A stretch of 10,096 nt of DNA from an uncultured Lachnospiraceae bacterium (GTDB lineage Bacteria; Bacillota; Clostridia; Lachnospirales; Lachnospiraceae), in the NCBI GenBank assembly GCA_937885345.1, contig CAKZZH010000067.1:1-10096 (forward strand), written 5' to 3'. Made by a program: the position numbers and the translations under genes. How positions within the stretch are numbered: position 1 is the first letter of the stretch; each line of letters begins with the position of its first letter. Below, in pieces: positions 1-7,407 of this stretch. Under the pieces are notes generated by a model. The model was not told the origin of the DNA. It was given only the letters and a program-made list of their open reading frames with translations, and did no database searches.

Positions 1-52
1 TATTGTAATATATCTTCAATCCCTAAACAAACTCTTAATATAGAAAAATATT

Positions 53-81
53 TTGCATTGTCTGATATAAAGTTATATAAT
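53..81 (+). promoter_or_regulatory. Sigma-A-type promoter of the prepilin-like gene
   Basis: The -35 box TTGCAT (53-58) is separated by 17 nt from a perfect -10 box TATAAT (76-81). This predicts a transcript start near 88 and a 5' UTR of about 60 nt. A 12-bp perfect palindrome, ATACATATGTAT (80-91), spans the end of the -10 box and the start site. It could be an operator or simply AT-rich sequence. The tRNA-Glu promoter in this window has the same -35 hexamer and spacer length. Confidence 0.7.
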
Positions 82-111
82 ACATATGTATGTTTATAAG
101 GAAAAGTGTGA

Positions 112-132
112 ATGTATATGAGGGATATTTAG
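112..132 (+). CDS. Possible six-codon leader peptide (uORF)
   Basis: An ATG at 112 opens a six-codon frame reading MYMRDI and ending in TAG (130-132). It is preceded by TAAGGA (97-102) with 9 nt spacing. That is a better Shine-Dalgarno match than the one serving the large downstream gene. Its stop codon overlaps the first two bases of the downstream ribosome binding site (AGAAAGG, 131-137). Translation of the leader could therefore couple to, or compete with, translation of the prepilin-like gene. No attenuator hairpin is obvious between the two. The frame is too short to show coding bias, so this could be chance. Confidence 0.3.
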   Translation: MYMRDI

Positions 133-147
133 AAAGGTTGAGTAAAA

Positions 148-2484
148 ATGATTAAAAAATTTCTTAAACACAATTCCGGCTTGTCTCTGGTAGAACTTAT
201 AGTTGTTATTTCGATCATGGCTGTTCTTACCGGTTTCCTTGCCCCCACTCTTGTTCATCAGATCAAGAAACAACGTGAAGAAAGTTTCAAAAATGATGCT
301 TCCAAAGCATTGTCCACCATCGAATCTCTTGGTGTTGATTCCGCTGTAGAGGATTATGAGATCGCTGCGGCTAATATTCAGAAGGTACTAAGGTCCAACT
401 ACCCTTCCGCTTCCGTTGAATATTCATATAAAGGCGGAACGACGGCTGAAAGCGACGGATCATACAAAGACGGCAGAGCTGCCGTTGATGCTGTATATTT
501 TGCCGAGAATAACAGATATGCGGTATATGATGCCGATCATAATCTTGATGTAGCCGAAGGTGAACTTAAGACTTATGCGGTCGGTGATGAGGAAGGCGGC
601 AGCGTTACTTATACTTGTGATGCGAACGGCTGGATCTGGAATATCAATAATGAAACCCATGCCCACAAAATATATGCTTCTCTTATTGAAAACTCCAACG
701 GAGTTACAATAGTTTCATGGGAATACAATAATAAAACCACTCAGGAAATCGAGGAAACCACAGAGGATACCTCAGGCGGCGAGAGCGGTGGTTCTTCCGA
801 TCCTGTTACAGCATCCTGCAAGGTTACTTTTTCAACAAACGGCAAGGGAACATTTACTAACGGCAATACTTCTGTAGGCAAGAATGTATCAGCCGGCTCG
901 ACTGTTACCGCTCCCAGTGATCCCGAAGCTGAAGGTCATACATTCAGCGGATGGTATACAGACACTTCATGCACCGCAGCATATGATTTCAGTGCTGCTG
1001 TCTCAGGTGATTTTACACTTTACGCTAAATGGACACCTCTTACATATACCATCACCTGGAAAGATCATGCCGGTTCGGTTCTTGCTACCGATACTGTTTA
1101 TTACGGAATCGTTCCTTCATACAACAGAGCAGATCCGGATCCCTATGAAGATGCTGAAAACACTTACACCTTTACCGGATGGACACCTTCTGTTACGGCA
1201 GTTACCGGTGATATGACTTATACAGCCGTTTATACCAAAACGCCCAAAGTTGAATATTGCACAGTTAAATTCGTTAACTACAACGGTTCTGTTCTGCAAA
1301 GCAGTGAAGTTGTAAAAGGAGCAACTCCTTCTTACACCGGTACTGAACCCACCAAACCAAGTGATACCAATTATAAATATGTATTTGCCGGGTGGAACCC
1401 TTCTGTTTCAGTAGTTACAACCGATACTGTTTATACCGCACAGTATACTCAGGTATCTATAGCTACACCTTCATACACCGTTAACTTCTATAATAACGGT
1501 CATGGAACCGCTCCCGAATCTCAGACTGTTATCAAAGGATGGTATGCAACCGAGCCCACTGCTCCTACCGCTGACCATTATGATTTCGGTGGATGGTATT
1601 TGGAAAGCTCCTGCAAGAATAAATATAATTTCAGCACCGCTGTAACAGGTAATGTTAATCTGTATGCCAAATGGACCGAAAAGACTAAGTATACGGTTAC
1701 ATTCTACAAATCAGGAAAATCAGCATATTATTCACAAACGGTTTATGCCGGTGAATGTGCGATCGATCCTGGTGCTCCTGATTCTTCTCCTTATTCTTCA
1801 AGCTACTATTATTTTGTAGGTTGGAGAACATCATCTAACGGCAGCACTCTGTTTGATTTTACAACACCTATCACAGGTGATCTTAAACTTTATGAATATT
1901 GGGTTAGCAGAAGTACCAAGTGCACTGTTTATTTCAACTCTAACGGTCATGGCTCTGACAGCAGTGAAACTGTATATGTAGGAGAAACGGTATCATCCAA
2001 GACTCCTACTGCCAAAGGATGGATATTCGGCGGATGGTATAGGGATTCATCCTGCTCCACAGCATATGATTTTACAAAACCCGTAACTTCAACATTGTAT
2101 TTGTATGCATTATGGACCAAGGATCCTAATTATAATCCGACTGCACTTGAGATATTAAGTGACTATAGCTCCGGACAATACAATGCTGCAATTTCCGCTC
2201 TTTACGATGCGGGATATTATGCAGATACATCTTATACATATTATTATGGAGGAATAAGATATATATATGTATATACCGGCCCTGATGTTTCGACATTAAC
2301 GTACAATAATTATAGCTATTCTAAATATTATGCATATATAACTGCAAGCAATTTTGACACATATTACTACAATAGCAGTAGCGAAACTTGGATAAAGACT
2401 TCTACATCAAGTTACGATAATGCATATATCTTCAGAACAACCAACAGTGACGGCTCCTACTCATATGAATTTGATCGCCAATAA
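148..2484 (+). CDS. Prepilin-type N-methylation protein with InlB B-repeats and Tyr-rich C-terminus
   Basis: This is a 778-residue secreted or surface protein. Residues 1-35 form a class III prepilin signal: basic MIKKFLKHNSG, then LSLVELIVVISIMAVL. Cleavage is expected after Gly11, leaving Leu12 at +1 and Glu16 at the conserved +5 position, followed by the hydrophobic assembly helix. Residues about 36-200 resemble a small pilin-like region. Residues about 200-222 are a Thr/Glu/Gly/Ser linker. Six InlB B-repeat (Listeria-Bacteroides/Flg_new) units occupy about 226-657. Residues 660-778 are extremely tyrosine-rich. No LPXTG motif or C-terminal membrane segment is present, so attachment through a type IV pilus or pseudopilus is inferred. 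The start is supported by the prepilin motif and by AGAAAGG 10 nt upstream. The gene has its own promoter and terminator and appears monocistronic; no prepilin peptidase or assembly ATPase is visible. An adhesin-like role fits the repeats but is inference. Confidence 0.88.
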   Translation: MIKKFLKHNSGLSLVELIVVISIMAVLTGFLAPTLVHQIKKQREESFKNDASKALSTIESLGVDSAVEDYEIAAANIQKVLRSNYPSASVEYSYKGGTTAESDGSYKDGRAAVDAVYFAENNRYAVYDADHNLDVAEGELKTYAVGDEEGGSVTYTCDANGWIWNINNETHAHKIYASLIENSNGVTIVSWEYNNKTTQEIEETTEDTSGGESGGSSDPVTASCKVTFSTNGKGTFTNGNTSVGKNVSAGSTVTAPSDPEAEGHTFSGWYTDTSCTAAYDFSAAVSGDFTLYAKWTPLTYTITWKDHAGSVLATDTVYYGIVPSYNRADPDPYEDAENTYTFTGWTPSVTAVTGDMTYTAVYTKTPKVEYCTVKFVNYNGSVLQSSEVVKGATPSYTGTEPTKPSDTNYKYVFAGWNPSVSVVTTDTVYTAQYTQVSIATPSYTVNFYNNGHGTAPESQTVIKGWYATEPTAPTADHYDFGGWYLESSCKNKYNFSTAVTGNVNLYAKWTEKTKYTVTFYKSGKSAYYSQTVYAGECAIDPGAPDSSPYSSSYYYFVGWRTSSNGSTLFDFTTPITGDLKLYEYWVSRSTKCTVYFNSNGHGSDSSETVYVGETVSSKTPTAKGWIFGGWYRDSSCSTAYDFTKPVTSTLYLYALWTKDPNYNPTALEILSDYSSGQYNAAISALYDAGYYADTSYTYYYGGIRYIYVYTGPDVSTLTYNNYSYSKYYAYITASNFDTYYYNSSSETWIKTSTSSYDNAYIFRTTNSDGSYSYEFDRQ
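823..2118 (+). repeat. Six InlB B-type (Flg_new) protein repeats, order A-B-B-A-A-A
   Basis: These are divergent repeats of about 65-72 residues within the prepilin-like protein, at residues 226-297, 299-365, 370-435, 443-510, 515-586 and 592-657. Type A units (1, 4, 5, 6) contain a GW(Y/R) core, a loop with Cys in units 1, 4 and 6 (for example WYTDTSCTAAYDF), and an ending such as LYAKW. Type B units (2, 3) are shorter, with GW(T/N)PSV and an ending YTA(V/Q)YT. The DNA copies have diverged, so these are old duplications rather than a fresh tandem array. This beta-grasp-like fold is common in Firmicute surface adhesins. Confidence 0.85.
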
Positions 2485-2493
2485 ATTGATCAG

Positions 2494-2519
2494 CCCCGGT
2501 CAAATGACCGGGGTTTTTT
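2494..2519 (+). terminator. Rho-independent terminator of the prepilin-like gene
   Basis: A perfect 8-bp stem, CCCCGGTC (2494-2501) with GACCGGGG (2506-2513), closes an AAAT loop and is followed directly by six T residues (2514-2519). It begins 10 nt after the stop codon. On the opposite strand there is no T-run, so it acts in one direction. Confidence 0.95.
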
Positions 2520-2558
2520 GTTACCATAGTGATATACATAGCATTTCAACAGAAGCAC

Positions 2559-2589
2559 AAAATCCCCGGTCTCATATGAGACCGGGGAT
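2559..2589 (-). terminator. Terminator of the tRNA-Glu transcript
   Basis: A perfect 28-bp palindrome (2562-2589) has arms beginning ATCCCCGGTC and ending GACCGGGGAT, with a central TCATATGA. Read on the - strand it is followed by a short TTTT run (2562-2559) and starts 2 nt beyond the tRNA 3' end. On the + strand no T-run follows. It also probably terminates read-through from polC, since no hairpin lies between polC and the tRNA. Confidence 0.8.
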
Positions 2590-2591
2590 CA

Positions 2592-2663
2592 TAGCTTGTA
2601 GGGGAATCGAACCCCTGTTTCCGCCGTGAGAGGGCGGCGTCTTAACCGCTTGACCAACAAGCC
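2592..2663 (-). tRNA. tRNA-Glu, anticodon CUC
   Basis: The 72-nt cloverleaf on the - strand begins GGCTTGTTGGTCAAGCGG and ends in a T-arm AGGGGTTCGATTCCCCT, the acceptor strand ACAAGCT and discriminator A. The anticodon stem CCGCC/GGCGG closes the loop CUCUCAC, giving anticodon CUC, which reads GAG. Overall it closely resembles Firmicute tRNA-Glu. CCA is not encoded and must be added by the CCA-adding enzyme. The first acceptor pair is a G1-U72 wobble. The gene has its own promoter and terminator and lies convergent to the prepilin-like gene. A CUC isoacceptor is normally accompanied by a UUC one elsewhere in the genome. Confidence 0.95.
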
Positions 2664-2720
2664 ATACAAACAATCGGTTAAACCTTTTATTTGATATCAC
2701 CGTTTGCCGACGACTTGGTT

Positions 2721-2749
2721 ATAATACTATAAATCAGTGATAAATGCAA
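2721..2749 (-). promoter_or_regulatory. Promoter of tRNA-Glu
   Basis: On the - strand the -35 box TTGCAT (2749-2744) is followed by a 17-nt spacer and the -10 box TATTAT (2726-2721). The predicted start is near 2714, giving a leader of about 50 nt before the tRNA 5' end at 2663. It lies in the gap between the polC stop codon and the tRNA. Confidence 0.7.
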
Positions 2750-2789
2750 GCACTTTTTTAAATATTTTTCTATCTATTTTTATTCTTCT

Positions 2790-5700
2790 TTAATCCGCCG
2801 ATGATCCGAAATAATCAAATAAGGATATCTGATTCTGTTCCGGAAGGCCGGTCAGAATATCAAGCTTCTTAAGAAGCTCCGCATTCGTCTTGGTAACCTT
2901 TGTTCTTCTTATAAAGTCCTCAACCGACTTAAAAGGTCCTTCTGTCGCTGCAAGCATAATACCGTCCGCGGCAACCGTACCAAGTCCGTCAATCGAGTTA
3001 AAAGGAGGTAAAAGCTTGCCGTCAACGATCTGGAAATTACGCGAGTGAGACTTGAACAGATCGATCGGCAGGAACTCGAAACCTCTCGCGTACATTTCCT
3101 GCACGAGCCTCATATTCTTGAGCTGACCCTCTTCCTTATTGCTGATGGTATTGTTATCCGCTTTGATCTTATACGAATTGATAAAATAATCCAGTTTCTC
3201 TTTACCGAAGCACATAAGCTCATACGAGAAATCATCCGCTCTAATACTGTAAAATGCGGCATAATAAGCCAGAGGATAGAATACTTTACAATACGCTACC
3301 CTCCACCCCATCATTACATATGCGGCGGCATGGGCCTTCGGGAACATATACTGGATTTTCTCGCAGGACCAGGTGTACCATTCGGGAACACCGTGAGCAA
3401 GAATATCCTCTTTCCACTCTTCCCATCTCTTCTCTTTCCCCTTGGCTACTTTACCCTTACGGACAGCCTCCATGATATTGAAGGCTTTCTCGGGTTCGAT
3501 GCCCTTGCCGATCAGGTAGGTCATAATATCATCACGGGTACATATAGCCTCCGAAATCGTTGCCGTGCCTTCGAGAATAAGCGTCTGGGCATTACCGAGC
3601 CATACATCAGTACCATGGGACAATCCGGCGATCCTGACAAGATCGGAGAAATGCTTGGGCTTGGTATCTATAAGCATTTGCATTGCAAAATCGGTACCGA
3701 ATTCAGGTATTCCGAGGCAACCGAGCTTGGTGCCACCGATATCATCGGGAGTAATTCCAAGCGCCTCTGTATTCTGGAACAAGCTCATAACCTCGGGAGA
3801 ATCTAGAGGTATCTCCTTGGGATCGAGTCCGGTAAGATCCTGGAGCATTCTGATCATGGTAGGATCATCATGCCCGAGTATATCAAGCTTAAGAAGGTTA
3901 TGATCGATACTGTGGTAATCAAAATGTGTTGTTATGATATTGCTGGACATATCATTTGCAGGATGCTGAACAGGCGTAAAAGTATTGAGCTCTTCACCGT
4001 GAGGAAGAACTATGATCCCGCCCGGATGCTGTCCCGTAGAACGCTTTACGCCGAGGCATCCGCCGATTATCCTGTTAATCTCACATTCTCTCTTACGAAT
4101 ACCCTTCTCTTCGAAATATTTCTTAACATAGCCGTATACCGTCTTATCCTGAAGAGAACCTACGGTTCCTGCTTTATAAGTCTGGCCCGCACCGAAAATA
4201 ACCTCGGTATATGCATGCGCCTTTGCCTGATACTCACCCGAGAAATTCAGGTCGATATCCGGCTCCTTATTACCCTTAAATCCAAGAAATGTTTCAAAAG
4301 GAATGTCAAAGCCGTCCTTCTTAAGCTTCTTGCCGCATTTAGGGCAGTTTTTATCGGGCATATCACAACCGGCACCGCCGGCAAATGCCTTAACCTCATC
4401 GGAATCAAAATCCACATAATAACAGTTCGGGCACAGATAGTGAGGGCTGAGCGGGTTAACCTCGGTAATTCCGGCCATTGTAGCGGCAAACGAGGATCCT
4501 ACGGAACCTCTCGAGCCAACCAGATATCCGTCCTCATTGGACTTCCAAACAAGCTTCTGCGCGATAATGTACATAACCGAATAGCCGTTGGAAATAATGG
4601 AATTGAGCTCTCTCTCAAGTCTGGCGCTGACAACCTCGGGAAGTTTGGGACCGTATATCTCGTAAGCCTTGTTATAGCAGATCTCACGAAGCGTCTCATC
4701 GGAATTGGGAATGACGGGAGGACATTTATCCGGACGTACCGGCTCGATCCTGTCGATCATATCAGCGATAAGATTGGTATTGGTAACAACAACCTCGTAA
4801 GCTTTATCCTCGCCGAGATACATAAATTCATCAAGCATCTCCTCCGTCGTTCTAAGATAAAGAGGCGGCTGAGAATCTGCATCGTCAAAGCCCTGACCCT
4901 TCATAAGAATTTTTCTGTAAAGTTCGTCCTCGGGATTAAGAAAATGCACATCACAGGTTGCAACAACCGGCTTACCGAAATCTTCGCCAAGCTGAACGAT
5001 TCTTTTATTCATCTCAATAAGGTCGTTATTGTCCTTAATATTCTCATATTTCTTGTGCCCCTCCTTGTCCACGGTGTCCACAAGATATCTGTTATTGCCG
5101 ATGGGCTGAATCTCCAGATAATCATAGAAACTGACAATTCTGGCAATCTCCTCGTGCGTAACGCCCCTCATAAGTTCCTGATAAAGCTCGCCTTCGGAGC
5201 AGGCACTGCCGACAATAAGACCCTCCCTGTGCTTATTAAGTTCGCTCTTGGGAATGATCGGATGCCTGCTAAAATACTTAAGATGTGACATCGAAATAAG
5301 CCTGTACAGATTCACCCTTCCGGTCTCATTCTTGGCAAGAATGATAACATGATGAGTCTTGCCCTTACGGACCGAATTGACATTGAATTCTTCAATATCG
5401 TTGATCTCGTCAAAAGTCTTGATACCCATCGACTTAAGTCTTGCGATAAGTGCCTCATAGATATTGCCGCAGCAGATCGAGTCATCTACGGCTCTGTGGT
5501 GGCTTATAAGGACAACATTCAGCTTCTTGGCAACATTATCAAGGGTATATTTACCGAGCTCCGGCATGAGCGCTCTGGCAAGGTTAACAGTGTCTGCGAC
5601 CGTATAATCAAGCTTAAGGCCAAGTATTTTATCCGCCTTCTCCTTGATAAAAGACACGTCGAACTGCGCATTATGCGCAACCATTACAGCACCATCGCAA

Positions 5701-7403
5701 AATCGTATAAAATCCGGAAGGACCTGCTCTATCGTTCTCGCATTCTCGACCATCGAGTCGTTAATATGTGTAAGTTCCTCAATATTAAACGGAATGGGTA
5801 TCTCGGGATTGACAAATTCCATGAATCTGCCGACCTCTTTACCGTTCTCGTATCTGACCGCACCGATCTCTATGATCCTGTCATTAACGGGCGAAAGGCC
5901 TGTAGTCTCAAGGTCGAAAGCAACATAGGGAGCGTCAATGCTCTGACCTTTGGAATTGTCAATGATCCTTCTGAGATCATCCGCAAGATAGCCTTCTACA
6001 CCGTATATTATCTTAAAATCCGCCGAAATCTTACCATCCTGTTGAGCGTGAAGCGCACCTGTAAAAGCCTGCACATTACCGTGATCGGTAATCGCAAGCG
6101 CTTTATGTCCCCACGAATCGGCCTGTTTAAGAATATCCGCAACATCCGAAACCGCATCCATTTCGCTCATCTTGGTATGGCAGTGCAATTCAACTCTCTT
6201 ATTAAGCGCTCTGTCCATTCTCTTCTCACGGAAATCGGAGATTTTACGGATGCCGTTAACATTGCCCACAGTAAGCTGACCACTCCAGCTATCGATGGTG
6301 GTTACACCCTTGACTTTGATGAACATACCGTCCGAAAGCAGGCCCTCCATCTCCTTCTTCTGCTCGGGTTCGAGGAACATTTTACACTGGATGGAATCGG
6401 TAAAATCCGTAACATTAAAGGTGTAGATATATTTGCCGGATCTGAGTTCTCTGTATTCGGATCCGAATACCTGTCCACGAAAAATTATATCTCCCATCTC
6501 CCCGATCACTGAGGAAAGTAGGGTGACATCCCCGTCAAAATCACGTCCGTACAAAACATCGGGGTCGTCGCTGTATCTTAAGGATCTTGGCTTCCCGGAA
6601 TATCGACTCTTGTCAGAAGTTCCGGCACTTACAGTGTCCGAAATCCCCGCACTCTCAGCATCTGCGGGCACGTTTCTATTTTCCACTGTCTTATCGGCAG
6701 GCACATTTTTATTTACCACTGTCTTATCGGCGGGCTGAATGCCGTCAGATGCGGCTGTACCTTTATGATCCTTGATAAGAGACTGCTGTGATGAAATCTC
6801 TTCAATAAGCTGCTCGCATCTGTGTCTTGATTCCTGAGATTCCCTTGATTCAGGCATTTTCTTAAAGGAAACCTTTACCTCTACATCAAAGCCGAATTTG
6901 TAGGACATTACATTAACAATGTACAGCTTTATATCCTCGACAAAGCTGTGGTTTATAAAATCATCGCTAAATTCCAAAGAGATATATTTGCTTTGGTTAT
7001 CGTCCTGTAAAACCGATATTTCCGAATTCTTGAAAAGCGTTGCAAGCATCATGCCCTTATTCTCAAGATCTCTTAAGAAACTGGGAGTATACTCCTTAAT
7101 GATATTCTCAATATTATATACGGAGGGCAGATCGAAACGATCGATTATTCTCACGGAAACACTTGAAAGCGGATCGATCTGTCGCTTTATCTGCGTCTGG
7201 ATATCATCAACAACCGCCCTGGGAACAAGCCTGTTAAATGTAAGAAATATCCTGAGTTCCTTACCATCAGAGGTCCTGGTTATCTTGGTAACCGTAACAT
7301 CCTTCATGATCGTTTTAAGATTATCTTTGAGTTTTAATGTAGGAAACACATCAAGAAACATTCTTGATGTGTTGTCCGAAATATTATCTTTAATGTTATC
7401 CAT
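2790..7403 (-). CDS. polC: DNA polymerase III subunit alpha, Gram-positive PolC type
   Basis: This is the replicative DNA polymerase with built-in 3'-5' proofreading. With the ATG at 7403 the protein is 1537 residues, longer than the roughly 1440 of Bacillus PolC, mainly because of a low-complexity linker (about 190-290). Domains in order: N-terminal PolC domain (1-190), linker, OB fold (about 292-390), PHP domain (about 403 on, with His407-Cys-His409) and a DEDDh exonuclease inserted in PHP (about 492-655, with Asp497, Glu499, His636 and Asp641). The PHP domain then resumes, followed by the polymerase core. A Zn finger uses Cys991, Cys994, Cys1020 and Cys1023; the catalytic motif PDIDLNF carries Asp1049 and Asp1051. 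A C-terminal helix-hairpin-helix region follows. The last residues contain QISLF (1525-1529), a consensus beta-clamp-binding motif. The start is chosen because GGAAGGG lies 8 nt upstream; a longer frame beginning at 7457 would overlap ispG without support. It forms an operon with ispG, 4 nt apart. Confidence 0.98.
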   Translation of the reverse strand: MDNIKDNISDNTSRMFLDVFPTLKLKDNLKTIMKDVTVTKITRTSDGKELRIFLTFNRLVPRAVVDDIQTQIKRQIDPLSSVSVRIIDRFDLPSVYNIENIIKEYTPSFLRDLENKGMMLATLFKNSEISVLQDDNQSKYISLEFSDDFINHSFVEDIKLYIVNVMSYKFGFDVEVKVSFKKMPESRESQESRHRCEQLIEEISSQQSLIKDHKGTAASDGIQPADKTVVNKNVPADKTVENRNVPADAESAGISDTVSAGTSDKSRYSGKPRSLRYSDDPDVLYGRDFDGDVTLLSSVIGEMGDIIFRGQVFGSEYRELRSGKYIYTFNVTDFTDSIQCKMFLEPEQKKEMEGLLSDGMFIKVKGVTTIDSWSGQLTVGNVNGIRKISDFREKRMDRALNKRVELHCHTKMSEMDAVSDVADILKQADSWGHKALAITDHGNVQAFTGALHAQQDGKISADFKIIYGVEGYLADDLRRIIDNSKGQSIDAPYVAFDLETTGLSPVNDRIIEIGAVRYENGKEVGRFMEFVNPEIPIPFNIEELTHINDSMVENARTIEQVLPDFIRFCDGAVMVAHNAQFDVSFIKEKADKILGLKLDYTVADTVNLARALMPELGKYTLDNVAKKLNVVLISHHRAVDDSICCGNIYEALIARLKSMGIKTFDEINDIEEFNVNSVRKGKTHHVIILAKNETGRVNLYRLISMSHLKYFSRHPIIPKSELNKHREGLIVGSACSEGELYQELMRGVTHEEIARIVSFYDYLEIQPIGNNRYLVDTVDKEGHKKYENIKDNNDLIEMNKRIVQLGEDFGKPVVATCDVHFLNPEDELYRKILMKGQGFDDADSQPPLYLRTTEEMLDEFMYLGEDKAYEVVVTNTNLIADMIDRIEPVRPDKCPPVIPNSDETLREICYNKAYEIYGPKLPEVVSARLERELNSIISNGYSVMYIIAQKLVWKSNEDGYLVGSRGSVGSSFAATMAGITEVNPLSPHYLCPNCYYVDFDSDEVKAFAGGAGCDMPDKNCPKCGKKLKKDGFDIPFETFLGFKGNKEPDIDLNFSGEYQAKAHAYTEVIFGAGQTYKAGTVGSLQDKTVYGYVKKYFEEKGIRKRECEINRIIGGCLGVKRSTGQHPGGIIVLPHGEELNTFTPVQHPANDMSSNIITTHFDYHSIDHNLLKLDILGHDDPTMIRMLQDLTGLDPKEIPLDSPEVMSLFQNTEALGITPDDIGGTKLGCLGIPEFGTDFAMQMLIDTKPKHFSDLVRIAGLSHGTDVWLGNAQTLILEGTATISEAICTRDDIMTYLIGKGIEPEKAFNIMEAVRKGKVAKGKEKRWEEWKEDILAHGVPEWYTWSCEKIQYMFPKAHAAAYVMMGWRVAYCKVFYPLAYYAAFYSIRADDFSYELMCFGKEKLDYFINSYKIKADNNTISNKEEGQLKNMRLVQEMYARGFEFLPIDLFKSHSRNFQIVDGKLLPPFNSIDGLGTVAADGIMLAATEGPFKSVEDFIRRTKVTKTNAELLKKLDILTGLPEQNQISLFDYFGSSAD
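6667..6732 (-). repeat. Two tandem 33-bp units in the polC linker
   Basis: Units 6667-6699 and 6700-6732 differ at 4 of 33 positions. They encode PADKTVVNKNV followed by PADKTVENRNV (residues 224-245), with a third partial PAD after them. They lie in the flexible, charged linker between the N-terminal domain and the OB fold, and they explain part of the extra length of this PolC. The unit is a multiple of three, so copy-number change would keep the frame. Confidence 0.85.
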
Positions 7404-7407
7404 TAAA

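Noticed and set aside
884..1216. 110-codon frame inside the prepilin-like gene in another frame
   Set aside because: It is a shadow of the InlB-repeat coding sequence. It has no own ribosome site, and the main frame has clear domain content.
2420..2629. 69-codon + strand frame running through both terminators into the tRNA
   Set aside because: It overlaps two hairpins and the antisense of the tRNA, so it cannot be a sensible gene.
2562..2663. tRNA 3' end as an integration (att) site for an island carrying the prepilin-like gene
   Set aside because: No second copy of the tRNA 3' half is found in the window and no integrase is present, so there is no positive support.
3870..5288. Long open frame on the + strand opposite polC (472 codons)
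   Set aside because: It is antisense to strongly conserved PolC domains (Zn finger and catalytic motif) and encodes no recognisable domain. It comes from polC codon choice. The 387-codon frame at 5349-6512 and the 253-codon frame at 3045-3806 are rejected for the same reason.
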